Assembly: GCA_023846275.1 (NCBI GenBank)
Contig: CM043865.1
Coordinates: 33,308,412-33,372,411, forward strand
Direction: 5' to 3'
DNA: 64,000 nucleotides
Source of the DNA: Vanilla planifolia
Lineage: Eukaryota > Streptophyta > Magnoliopsida > Asparagales > Orchidaceae
The notes below the pieces were generated by a model that saw nothing but the letters and a program-made list of their open reading frames with translations, ran no database searches and was not told where the DNA came from. Of this stretch, positions 10,321 through 22,840 are shown one piece after another (positions within the stretch are counted from its first letter, which is position 1; each line of letters opens with the position of its first letter). A program made the position numbers and the translations under genes.

Positions 10321-13017
10321 TTAATATTGATTTTAGATTCACAAACATATAACAAAAGCATACTTTATCAAGAGCTAAAAGAACGTTTTGGAGGTAGGAA
10401 AGAAGAAGAAAGCTTGCAACTCTCACTTTGAGGATAACCATAAAAAATGAAAAGAGAAATGAAAAAGGACCTTCCATAAGGGAAGAGAGGTAACATTGAA
10501 AAGCTATCTCTAGAATTGGTTACTAACTAATGAGCAAAATGAATATGGAATCTTAGCAATTAACTATTACAACATGATGATAAGAAAAATTATTTAAATA
10601 ATTATTTTAGAAATTGAAAGATTTAGTATATAATATGACAAAGTATAATGATCATATGGTATATTGAAGTTCATAAGGAGAGAAAAATATAAATTCCTTT
10701 GAAGATAAGCAAATTTATTCATTTTTAGTTTTCATGATTTCTATTAATTTTATTGATTTATTTAATTTATTAAAATTCATAATATTGGTAAAAAAAATGA
10801 GCCACAACTCCTAAAAGATGGGATAAAGTTTTAAATATTGAAATACAAATTATTAAGAACTAATTTATATTAATTTTATAAACTTTGAATGTGTGTCAGT
10901 TATGAAATGAGAAGTTTAAACTTATAAAAAGATGATATCATTTTAAATATATTTATATATATAATTATTAAAAAATATCAAATTGTCTTAAAAAATTATA
11001 AATTTTTATAAGACTTGTAGTGCTCATGGAATAAATTATTGTGAAATTAAACAACAAATCCTTGAAAACTATTTGGATAGAAAACTTTAAGAAAAATAAA
11101 AAATTATAAGATTTTAATCAAAATTTTTATTAAAATCATAGTTTTTTAATTTCTTATATCCTTACTCTAATGGCAGTGAATGTAAGAGACTTAAAATGGC
11201 ATATGTTCTAATCTTTAATAATTAAAACAATGATAAATAAGAATTTAGATTAAGAAATATTATAAGAGACTGGGCTGCGCGCGTTGCTTGCTGTTCCGAT
11301 TTTGGTTAGGGTTGGGGTATGCCTTTCCTTAATATCTTAAGTTAGGTAAGGCATATAAAAGATGTACTTAGAGATGAGATAATTGATTTAATCAAATATA
11401 ATCATAAGTGTAGTCCTAAAAATAGTAGAGGTCATCAAAGATGCACTAAAAGGTGAGATAATAGATTTGTTAAACCCAATTACTAATAATAAAGACCCAA
11501 TATTAAATAAGAATATGTATTTTATAAATTTAGAAAAGGTCAAGATACAAATGAAAATAAATTTAGAGAAATATAGAATAAGTATTCTAAATAATTTATT
11601 ATATTACATTCTTGGTACATAAGTTTTTTAATATATTTGTAAAGAATATTATTTTATAATATCACGTGGATGTGTTATGAAAATAAAATTGATCTTAATT
11701 GTGTATTGTTTTGTATTTAAACCATATAGTTTTTATCTATTTGGTTAATGTTAATTGACTTAGTTTATTTTTAACTTAACAATTATATGTAACATTAATA
11801 TATTTTATAAAACTCCATAGAAATAGTGAGTAGAGATTATCACTAGTTTATTTACTTCTTCTAACATTACATTATAGATAATGTATTATGATTTTCATAC
11901 TTGGTTTATGATAAATGTAAAAGCAAAATATTTAGCATGACTCATAGCATGATTTTTATTTATAACAATTCCATTACAAGAACTTGATAATTATTTGATT
12001 TATTTATTTTATAATAAAATAGGTAGTTTGTTTTTTTATATTCTACTATATGAATGATAAAATATATGAGTTGTTTTATATTGACAAAAAGCTAATTAGC
12101 TTATGCTTTTCAAAATGATCTAGTAAAACCCTTATAACCATTTTTCATTTATTTTTTTATTTCCTCATGAATTGTATACTTTTTACAATAACAACCATAT
12201 TTTAGAAATTCTAATTGAGTAGGTGTATTATGTAAATTATTTTGAGTGATATATCTAAAAATATTGTTCAAATTTTTATTGAAACTCTTTCTAGCACAAC
12301 TAGTACATTCCTCATAATTTGAAGAAAGTTCTATATTTGCATTAAAAGAATGGTCTCAAATAGTACATATTAAAAGATTAGCCTCGAGCGATCAATCTCT
12401 ATAGTTTATGTTATGTCTCGCTTATTCTTTCTATCTAATAATACATATAATAACAATAAATTAGGTTTAATTAAATCCTCCATAGGATACAAAACCAATC
12501 ATCTACTAAGGTTGATATAACATTTTCAGTATTATTTCTCACAAAATATTGTATGCATGCATACAAAAATAATATCTCAACCACTGTACAAGATATAATA
12601 CCAAAATATGCATGATATATCATTTCTCATAAATATCTCTCTATATTGGATAATTTAACCCTCATGTCAACTTATTAATTATCTTTCTACACATTTGTGA
12701 CATTTATAATGTAAGTTAGAAAAATAATTTTATAAAACTTAGTGGGTTAAACTATATGTTTAATAGCGTCTTAATATAAAATGATAATAAATAATAGCAA
12801 TAAAAATATGATTTCTCTATAATACTCATAAACAACTATATCACAATTAATAATAAGTAATATGCTCTAAATCACATATATACAAATAGATATTTTATTC
12901 TTCTCATATAGATATCCTGAACTTTAATAATCAATTATAGTATTTACTCTTTTCTTTTATTTTAAGTTATTCTTCTCTTTTCTTATGTTTTAATAATTTT
13001 ATCTTATTAATTGCATC
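10321..13017. other. AT-rich intergenic stretch
   Basis: I see no gene. A GC-rich island of about 55 bp near 11272-11325 (GGGCTGCGCGCGTTGCTTGC and following) stands out from its surroundings and is unexplained. Confidence 0.5.
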
Positions 13018-13025
13018 ACACACAC

Positions 13026-13110
<85 letters not shown>
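13018..13110. repeat. (TA)n microsatellite
   Basis: A CACACACAGA lead-in is followed by about 40 uninterrupted TA units. Such tracts are hypervariable; the assembled length may not be exact. Confidence 0.95.
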
Positions 13111-13113
<3 letters not shown>

Positions 13114-14300
13114 AATTTATTATACTTAGAATGTCTCATATATATCAACTACTAATTGGTATCAAGATATGTGCATAAAAAAAGAATGCCATATTAGGCT
13201 GTTCAATTAAATAACATATTATTATGTTATAATTAATTTAAATTCTCTTATCTTAGTTTTTAAGAATTATTTGGATCTCATTCCTATTTTCTTTAATTTT
13301 TTACAACAAAAAGGCATAAACAATTCATTATAATTTGAGCACTTTAAAAATATTATAAGGTTTCTAATTTTGTAAGAATAAAACTCACCTTTTTCTATTT
13401 GACAAAGCCTTTTATCGTCAAATTTAAATAGTTACACTAATGGTAAACAAGAATCGATGTAGTGTGCATTGCACTTTGGTGTTTTGCAAACTAGCTATGC
13501 ATATTATCACTTGACATACTAGCCACCACATTCATGTACATATATGTATTTTATGGAATGCATATAGTATGCTCCTAAGCAAAATAGATGAAAAAATTAT
13601 TGAATTTCTCTATTTCATGCTCAATCTCATTTCAAATTTCATCTAAAATAATTCCCTTTTAGTTTTATATTATTTTATTATTAAATAAACACACTAATAT
13701 AAACAAACTCTCACGAATTTCAGCTTTAAAACCAACTTGATATATAAAATAGAGGTACACTAATTTATTATTTGTTCTCATGTTTTAAAGAGTGATTTTC
13801 AAATGATTCTTCAAGAAACAATTTCTTCTCAAAGTAGCACCCACCCTTGCTTTACTCTTTGTTCCTCTATTTCTCTTAATTCTATTTGCAATTCGATCTT
13901 TCAATTCTTGTTTGAATCTCTTATAGCTGCTCCTCTATTCTAAATCATCCACACTCTTACTTCAAAGCTCTATTATTCTTCATTTCATGGTCTCTCACAA
14001 CTTCCTTCTTAACTTTTTCTCTATTTTTTTTTTTTTTTCTTTCTTCCAACCAAGCAAACTGCCACCTCAGTGTTTCTTCCTTCACCTAATTAATATGTTT
14101 AAAAAATTAAAAATATATATTTTTTCTTTTTAAAAATTTATATATTTTAACAGTATATGTTAACAACAACTTTAGATGTCAATGAAAAGATATGATATAC
14201 AAATATATTAATAGATAAGTATTACGCGTAAATAAAGAGCCATTCACCCACAAATACAAGCACAAACAGCATGTTATTAATTATATGCGTACGCATGCCG
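13111..14300. other. AT-rich intergenic stretch before GLP2
   Basis: No gene is recognised. A pyrimidine-rich stretch (13790-14050) is low complexity. Confidence 0.5.
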
Positions 14301-14301
14301 T

Positions 14302-14307
14302 CTTATT
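14302..14307 (-). terminator. Possible polyadenylation signal of GLP2
   Basis: On the minus strand this reads AATAAG, a one-base variant of the consensus, 37 nt past the GLP2 stop. Plant signals are loose, so support is weak. Confidence 0.3.
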
Positions 14308-14343
14308 TAGCATGAAATACAACAGAGTACACCCTGACGTAGA

Positions 14344-15098
14344 TTAGTTACTGTTCATCCAGAACTTGGCCTGAAGTTTGTCAACGATATCCTTGTCGAG
14401 TTGAAAGGCCTTTGCCAAAACTTCGTCGGATATGGGTGGCTTCGATCCAAATACCGCTTTTGCGATGGTGATCACCCCTGGGTTTTGGCTACTAAGCCCA
14501 GCAAGTGCGACGGCGCTCTGGTGCCCAATGTTGACCTGAAAGTGAATAAGACCCTGCGGGAAGACGAAGACGTCGCCCGGATAGAGTACCTTGGCGAAGA
14601 GTTTGTTGTTATTGTTGGACGTGACGAAGCCTACGGCCAGGGTGCCTTCTAGCACCACCAAGATCTCGGTACCCCTCGGGTGGGTGTGGGGTGGGTTCTG
14701 GCCGCCGTTGGGGGCGTAGTCAATGCGTGCTAGGGAGATGCCGAGGGTGTTCAAACCCGGGAGGTTCATGACGTTTACGGCGGTCACCGCCGACCCCAGC
14801 TGGTTAACGGTGCTCCTGGGCACGTTGAGGCCTGGGAAGAAGAAGTCCTTCTCGGTCACCTCTTGTGGATTCTTGCAGACCACCCCGTTGATGAAAACTG
14901 CAGAAATGAACCAATTGCATCATTTTAAGTTCAGTTCAGTAGTAAGCAGGCAAGAAGATAAGAGAGTATAAGATGTGCATGCAAACTGTTTGATGTATTG
15001 TCTGCTACGCAGAAGTCCTGAAGTTGGGTTGGATCAGTGGCAGTTGTATGAGAGGTAGCAAAGGCAAGAATAATGGCAAGCAAAAGGTGGACGGCCAT
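14344..15098 (-). CDS. Germin-like protein 2 (GLP2), two exons
   Basis: Secreted cupin of the germin-like family, the closest paralogue of GLP1. Minus-strand exons are 15098-14987 and 14897-14344, with an 89-bp GT-AG intron, the same exon and intron lengths as GLP1. The 221-residue product has a signal peptide ([20 protein letters not shown]), the Cys30/Cys45 pair, metal ligands H108, H110, E115 and H156 in HTHPRGTE and [13 protein letters not shown], and an NTS sequon at Asn34. Differences from GLP1 are scattered and mostly conservative (for example F98Y, L104Q, Q213K-type changes), and the frame is intact, so the copy appears functional. It lies opposite and convergent to GLP1, 13.3 kb away. 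Likely apoplastic; the enzyme activity cannot be assigned. Confidence 0.93.
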
Positions 15099-15162
15099 GG
15101 TTCCTGCTTCTGAAATTGGAAGAGTTCACTTGATTCTGAGTTTCTTTTGAATGAGTAATATC

Positions 15163-15170
15163 TATATATA
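15163..15170 (-). promoter_or_regulatory. TATA box of GLP2
   Basis: On the minus strand TATATATA lies 65 bp upstream of the GLP2 ATG, matching the GLP1 arrangement. Confidence 0.65.
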
Positions 15171-15225
15171 CTGAAAGGAGAGCGAGCAGGATTGATGTGC
15201 CCTTCATACTAAGAGGTTGAGTTAG

Positions 15226-15351
15226 TATTCGAATTACCTGCTCTCAAGACAAGCGTGATCAGGATTCCTTTCATTAGAAAATTAATCATAGTTATTTTTT
15301 TTTTCCAATCCAAGGAAATGGTCTCAAATTCTGGATTGATGTGTCCTTCAT
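15226..15351 (-). promoter_or_regulatory. Distal promoter block of GLP2, shared with GLP1
   Basis: Reverse complement of this segment aligns with positions 1-125 upstream of GLP1. A second CACATCAATCC-like copy sits nearer the TATA box (about 15189-15200), so GLP2 carries that motif twice. The sequence between block and TATA box is much less conserved between the two genes. Confidence 0.6.
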
Positions 15352-15359
15352 ACCGGCAA

Positions 15360-16500
15360 TTAATTAGTTTCTGTCTAAAAAAAGAAGCCGTTGGCTATAC
15401 GTACTTAGACATCGATATAAGAAAATGAATTGCTCTTCCGTTAGGTCAATGATTTCTATTCTTAGTGCACACCTAAATGGCCACCTGCCCCCTCTCGAAA
15501 CTTGATTGTGGGGAACTTCTGACGCATTCATGCCCTAAAGTCCAATGAGATTTGGTGACCGTTTGGTGAATGAAAGGATAAAAAAATCAAAAAGACTGAA
15601 AAAATTACAGATTCAACATATGTAAAGAGTGAGATGGAAAAGACAAAAAAACAATAGAAAAAATGGATGTGAAATTGCTAAGAATATGTCAAGCACTCCA
15701 AAAGAAAAGAGACACTACAAACACTTTATACTCATATATTTATTAAATTTTATGAAATGAAGATTTTTTTTATGTGACAAAACATTTCTTCAAACTAAGG
15801 GAGAGCTTAGAGATGACGTCAATAGTGTTGCGAGTGGGAGATCATAGGAGCTTGGTTTCACTATACTCACTAGCAAGAGTTGGCATTGTACCTTCATAGC
15901 AACAATGAGCACTTGGGGATGTTGCACTACCTTTGGTTTAGCTCAATGCTTTTTGAATTGTTGTTGCAAAGAGAATTGCTCAAGTTTCACAAAGAATAAC
16001 AGAAAAAAAAAGATCTTTTAAATCCATGATAAAAAAATCACATAGCAGGTCCTAAATAGGGTTCATATTACAACCCAAAAATGAAAATAAAGTAAAAAAG
16101 AAAAAGTAATTTGACCAAGGACCACTCGAGGGAGTTTAATTGAACCATCTTATATCATTACCTTATACTATCCAATGTCGTTAGTCAATCACCTATAGAT
16201 GATTTGATTTATTCAACTACACATGTAGATAAGCCCACAATTCCATAACCATCCAAACTCATTTGAAGTGATCTAGCGATCACATGGAGCAATTTGAGAA
16301 TCATATGGATCTATCTAACTTAGTCCTAAAACTATGGCAAAAGCTTAGATAAGTTCATTTGTGCTTGGAATGATGTGCTTGAACGCACCTAAAACATCCA
16401 AAGATGTACTAAACACGTGCATGCTCAATTAAATTCTTATAATAGCCAATAAACTTGATCGTATCCATCTAAGCAAAATAAATTCATAAGTATGGCATCT
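15360..16500. other. Intergenic stretch without recognised genes
   Basis: Moderately AT-rich, no domain-bearing frame, no clear repeat structure seen. Confidence 0.5.
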
Positions 16501-16502
16501 CA

Positions 16503-16735
16503 AATACACACACACATAATTGAAAGTATATATATACAACAATATGTGACCTCTAGGCATCTAAATGTCATATGTTATGTTGAAAGATTGTTTAAAATGC
16601 CACATGCACCACCACCACACATATAAACACACATAATTTAAAATATGTATGTACAAAAATAATGTGGCTCTTAGGCATTCAAATGTGATATTAGAAGATA
16701 GTCTAAAATGTCATAGGCACCACCACATTAGATTT
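16503..16735. repeat. Tandem duplication, two units of about 115 bp
   Basis: Each unit starts with an ACACACATAATT run and contains CTAGGCATCTAAATG or CTTAGGCATTCAAATG, then TAAAATGYCA and a CACCACCAC tail. The units have diverged by substitutions and small indels. Confidence 0.65.
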
Positions 16736-17430
16736 ATTACATTAAAGAGTCTTGAAACTTTCAAAGCATATGCCCTCAATTTTATCTTAACTTATCTTTG
16801 TTTCAAAATATGTAGATATGATTTTCTCAATAAAGTGGCCTTTCTCATATAATGAATTAAGAATGCATCCCTTCAATTTTTTAATAATGCTATGAGGAAT
16901 CTTCAACATAACTCGACACATACTACTCAAATTTTTCTTTATACATCTATATAATTGTAGATAATCACAAAATGTTTACTAAAGGTCTCAAAGAATATTA
17001 GCAAGCTTGTTATGGCCTCCTCTTTTGTATGTCACAATGAGATTATGTTACTACAATTAGATCATCCACTCCCAGGGTCACACTTACTACACTAATATGC
17101 ATTTGTAAGTACTAGAGTGATTAGTGATCGAATTCACTATTGTCACCTTTCTTATCTAACACAAGCCTTAAAGTTCCCATAGCCATGTATAATATTAGCA
17201 AGTTTTCATCATAGGTCAAGTAAGCATTTTAAAATCCTAATAAAAGTTTTGAGCAATAATAGGCCTCTCTTGTTGTATAAGGAATGCATCAATTGCATAT
17301 AACAAAGAATTAATGTTTATTTAATGTATTGTTATCAATCATGTACTATCACTGTTGATGCTTTATGTTCAACTTTAATAAGAAAAACAATTCCTCTCAT
17401 GCTATTCTTTTTACTCATATTACTTATTTA
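16736..17430. other. AT-rich stretch without recognised genes
   Basis: No coding signal is recognised. It may be the 3' portion of the adjacent minus-strand gypsy fossil, but I could not show this. Confidence 0.4.
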
Positions 17431-19100
17431 CTAGATTAAGGATGTCTAGTGGCATAGCTATACAAAATTGTTTTTAATGAGATTCTTCAAGAATTGATAA
17501 GCTTCCACAAAGCTTTGAATCTTTATAACATTTATAGGCTTTGACCAATCCTTTGTTGATATTGACTTGGTTGTGTAAATCTTTACTTTTCCTTTTCCCA
17601 ACTCAAATAGGGGATAAATCAATAAGATAACTTGAATTCCTATATTTATAAGTTTATCTTGCTAATATACTAGATTCAAGGTCTTATGCACATGTTCTTG
17701 AAGCTCAACAAAATTTCTCTTATCAATTAGGAAGTAATCCATATATGTCATAACACATTAGTCAATATATGATCATAAAATAAGATTCATTAATGTCATG
17801 TTATTGACAAATTTCAAAATTCGAAGCCATATTAGCCACTCATATAAACCTTATCAAATTTTGAAGGTTGCCTTTTATATCTCTTGGATAAGGATTTGAA
17901 CTTAGCAAAATTCTTACATCAAAACAAACTTTGAAAATATATGAGTGTGCTTCAATTAGTCTAGAAAATCACCAATTCCAAACAATGGATGCTTGTTTTT
18001 TTTATAATAAATTTATTAAGAGCACAATAATCAATACAAATCCATCATCTTCTATCCTTTTCTGGAGCCATCACTCTACACAATGGAATACTAGACTTTA
18101 AAGCGCCTATCCTAAGTAGCTCCTAAACTTGCCTCTTGGTCTCTTTAGCTTTGATTGACTTCAACATTTCTTAGTTTAACTTTGAGTTTGTTACAACCTA
18201 AACACCTAATAGACTTTTTCTTACATTTATCTTTATGAATTTTCCTACATTTCTCTTTCTTTAGTTTCTCTCTTATCTTAAACATTATAGTTTAAGATCC
18301 TAATTCTATCATCCTAATCTTCTCATATTTAGATCTATTTTGTGATAGAATTGTTTCTTTTTGTTTTTCTCCTACTTCTTAATTCTCCTTAATAGTTTGA
18401 TTTTATTTTGTATCTATTGTTATCTCCTTATATGTAAGGAATTACATATCATTTTTAATGGAGTTCCTCAACTTTTTTTTAAATTTATAGCATTTCTACT
18501 TCTTCAATAAAATAAGCTATAAATTATACATAACACATTTGAATAATAACTAAAAAAGTCAATAGTTGTTGTCCACCTCTGATACCACATTGATGGAATT
18601 ATTTGTCTCATTTCTTTTGTTGATTTTTGAACATACCATGTTAATAATATTTTGTAGAATTCTTCCCAATATATTTTTAGATCTAGCATCTCTGCTAAAC
18701 ATAGTTTTTATTATTTTTGCCACCACTAGCTTGCATCACTACTTATGATCGTGTTCATTATGGAGCCCTTCATGTGCTCTACACAAGCCATACAATCGTA
18801 TAGTATTTATACTCTCTTAAGCTAATCTTCTACTTGAAAAAGATCAATTCTAAAAAATTGTTCTATTAATTGGTTGGCTTGATACCGTTCCACTTGCTCC
18901 TTGTTTGTAGTAGTTGTTATAACTTGTTGGTCTTGTACCCCAACTATTATTCTCTTTTTCATTACTTCTTCTCTTCTCTAGAAGATTTGTCTCACACCAT
19001 TCCTTTTTTGGAGCTTGCTACATCCTCCTCATATTGAATAAGATTTCCAAATTCTATGTTTATAATTTAACCACAATAGAGTCAGGATCTTTATTTTATT
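17430..19100 (-). mobile_element. Broken Ty3/gypsy fossil (gag and reverse-transcriptase parts)
   Basis: Read on the minus strand, 17.9-18.15 kb gives a reverse-transcriptase-like stretch containing CIDYCALNKFIIKK, matching the gypsy pattern cvDYRaLNk.Tikn. Around 17.45-17.6 kb there is a further pol-like piece with a SF.....FLKNLIKN pattern, as in the gypsy RT/RNase H connection. Around 18.65-19.0 kb a gag-like piece with a WW pair is seen. The order gag then pol on the minus strand is that of a gypsy element. It is heavily broken (many breaks) and old. I did not find its LTRs. Confidence 0.6.
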
Positions 19101-21480
19101 TTATTTTTTTGAAAATCCTTATATATCACATATGCTAAACTCAAATTATAAAATTATTCTCAAAGTAGTAAATATCCCATTTTAAAAATCTAGTTCATGT
19201 CCTTCATTATCAAGTTGTTGACAATTTGTTCCATTGCATTGGTTTCCAACATATAGCTCCCAAAATTCATTTAAAAATTTATTCTACATTTTTAACTTTT
19301 CAAATCCCCTAAATTTTCATAGTCATTTCTATTAATAATTTCCTTAACATTACATTTTTTTGAAATATTACAAGAACTGTTTTTTTATAATTTTTTTTTC
19401 ATTTGCATCTTGCTCTATTTCTGTATTAATTTATTTGTATAAGATGTCTTGTATCTTAATCAATTTGAATTTCAAATAAATATTATCCTTCTTTTAAAAC
19501 TAAGTCCCACTGGCTAGTTAATAAGTATTAAAACAATATAATGTATTCTTTATTATTTTCCCAAACATCATTTTCTAACATCATTGAATTGAATCTACAA
19601 AACTCATTCTCATACTTCCTTTTTTTTATACTTAATGTATTATATTTTGTGATTGATGTACCATACGTTCCATTTGAGTTTATCCCTAACGAACCATCAA
19701 TATTATATTTCTTTGCTAATCATCATATTATACGATCAATCTCAACTTACTATACATTTCTCCTTGGTTTAATGTTTAGATCATTTGTCATTACAATATT
19801 ATATTTCTTTGCTAAATAATTGATCAACTTTAAAAATGCATTAACATTGTCAACAAAACTTAATCCTATTTTAACTAATACTTAGCTCAAACAAATGAAT
19901 AAAAATTTTAATGGGATGGACTATCTAGAGGACAAGAAGTATTATCGGCAATCTTAGTTTTAGGTTATATTATTGAATTTAGGTGGGAGCCTTTACCACC
20001 TTATATAGTTTAAAGGATGGCCTACATAGGATATCAACTAAGAGTAGTTTGTGTAAGATTTTGAGAGATGGATCATTCCCTTATCTATTAGGAGAAAGTT
20101 GTGCAAGGAACTTGTACGTCTTCTAAAAAGGAACAGAACTGTGATAGAATATGATCATTGATTCACAACCACATCTAGATATGCACTAGACATCGTACGC
20201 CTAGAATAATATAGGTATTTTATGTTTTGATGAAGATTAAGAAATTTAATTAAATCTACTTTAATCATTTTAGCAACAACAAACTATACAAAGTCAAAGA
20301 TTGCAAGAATAATTGAACAAGATCAATTATATTTGAATCTTAGCAAGAGGTTTGAAAATGGAAAAGTGAATTTTTTTAGGAGTTAAATTTAGTTACATTT
20401 TTATCAAGGGTTCTAAAAGTAATATTGATAGAAAATGGAAGGGAGAATTTTTATAATTAGATCTCAATTAAGCTTTGATACAAAAGTTGACAAACAATGG
20501 ATAGGATGAACTCCTATAAAATGATTCAAAGTGAAAGTTGGTAATAATAGAATAACAATATTAGTGGAGGTAGATACAATTCAGATATATTCATATCACA
20601 ACCCAAAATAACCTAGATCATAACTTAAAAATATTCATGCATGCATGCAAAATGAAGAAAACCATAATTTTAGTCAATGCCAAGAAAAAGTTCCTTCTTT
20701 ACTTTTTCATTATATAGAACATATTTATAAATATAAACTATAATATCTTAGTAGAAAAAAATTTAAAAAGTACTCCTACTTAATACAAAAAATTTAAAAA
20801 TATGCACAAATAGCTAAAAGCTCTTAAAGACCTTGTAAATGACATTATAAGCTATAATTAACAAAAAATATGAAAGATATAAGAGAAGTTCTATATTTCC
20901 TACTAAATTAGCTTAGTCTTATCCATTAATATAACTTATTCTGCTTTAATGTAACCCATCTTGAAACACTTTCTCCTACTAAATTATAATATAAATGAAT
21001 CTTCATCAAACTTAGTAATAATTTATGTAGACCCTTTTCAAAATAAAATTATAAGTTAAGGGATGGTCCATTTAGTACATTTGAAAGCTAAGAAGTGTTG
21101 TACCTTAGTTATTGTACCTCTTGTTATCTCAAGTATTGTTAGTAGCTTTGCTCAAGCTTAGATCAACTATAACTCATAGTCATTTGTTTCTACTATTAAT
21201 AGAGTGGCTACAAATTATGAATTTATCATACATATTTTATTTTAGTTTGATTGGTTATCCTATCACTTGATTTATATATGATATAATTAGGATTATATTA
21301 CATATTTAACTCATGTGTTCTTTTATTAAATCATTTCTTGAGTTATCAAGTTCAGTATAACTATATTGGGATGCCTAAAATATCACTACATATTGTTCTA
21401 AGTTCATCTCAGGTCTTAAGATATTAAACTTAAACTTAAAATATGTTTAATTCAAGTTATGTTGTTTACTATATATTGGT
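19101..21480. other. AT-rich intergenic stretch
   Basis: No gene recognised. An ATATTATATTTCTTTGCTA motif occurs twice 89 bp apart (about 19707 and 19796), a small local duplication. Confidence 0.5.
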
Positions 21481-22560
21481 CATATGATACGATGTTTAAT
21501 ATTATACCTAAAAGATCTACATTTTGACTTAAAAACTCAATTGAAATTTAAAGTTATCATGGCTTCATATGGCACAATGCCTTCATCTTAGAGCTATGAC
21601 TACCATCTAAACAATTGTTAAAGATATGAATAGGGTCATACAAGATAACAATCTCATACGTGTGTTGATTGATCTCTGAGAATAGGGTTTTCGATAGCAT
21701 CATAGATTTCTTTATACGAGTTCACCTTTTTATTTCCACTCAAGTTTTTTATGTGCATAAGATAAGTAGTGGTTAGGCAAATACAAATTCTATGTCGTAT
21801 TAATATGACCATATTTTATTATGAGTAAATCAACATGCATTATATATGGTAAAGCATAAAGTCTCTATGTTGTAATTGTACTTTTGAGTGAAAAATTTTA
21901 TAAATGTGCTTAAAATGTTGATTAATATGATTATAACATCGTACAAGTACACCTTCATTTTGTTATTATTTCATACATCATACAAGTATGAAGTGTTTGT
22001 TTTATAATTGTAAATTTATCAATAAGCATACTTACCATATCATAAAGACATGATATTTGTGTCGTATGAGTATGTGAACCAATATATAAAATTATTTCAT
22101 GTATAAGAATTTTAATTGTTCAAACTTATGTGATTATAATTAAATATAAAAAGCATAAGCTTGATATCGTATAAATATGATAATGATGTCATAAGAGTAG
22201 ATTCATTACTCAGTATATGCTACACGCTATGCTAAGATATTTATGCATAGAACTTGTATGATGGTCCATTTTACAACACTTTTCATAATGTTAATATGAT
22301 AAGGTTTATCATATGCATACAATTATTTCAACTAATTAATATATGAATTATATAAGTATTCATATTTTACAATCACAATATATGACATTTTTTTAAGATA
22401 TTATCTTTCGCAAAAATATGTATCGTACAATGGTGATCTACCTTTAGACTAGCATAGATCAATCTAGCAAATGAATCCTTTCGCAAAATTTAGACAACTT
22501 TTTGACCAATTTTTGTCTTACTAATACGATATTACTATTGTACCAATATAATATATACTT
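21480..22560. repeat. Low-order repeat region with recurring CGTAtgAGTATG-type motif
   Basis: Variants of (A/T)TCGTA(C/T)(A/G)AGTA(T/C) recur about every 60-120 bp, for example near 21795, 21935, 21970, 22060, 22170 and 22425. Spacing is irregular and I cannot define a unit, so this may be a strongly decayed tandem array or only compositional bias. Confidence 0.3.
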
Positions 22561-22840
22561 ACTCGAGAGTTTGGCTTAAAAACTTAGTTATTTATTAGGT
22601 CGATTAATGTTATATCATTTATTTATTTTTGTAGAAAATTAATTCATAAGAGTCCAATATTTTTTTAAGCAAGCCCATCCTATTTCAATGAATGTTTAAC
22701 AATTTTTGTGAATTCATAAAAACCATAAATTATTTTTTATTAAAATTCATATAATGTCCTTTTTTGAGGGGGACAACCCATTTTCTAATATTAAGATTAT
22801 CCAACTTTTTCTCATTTCCTCTCGAGCCCATGTTTTTTTT

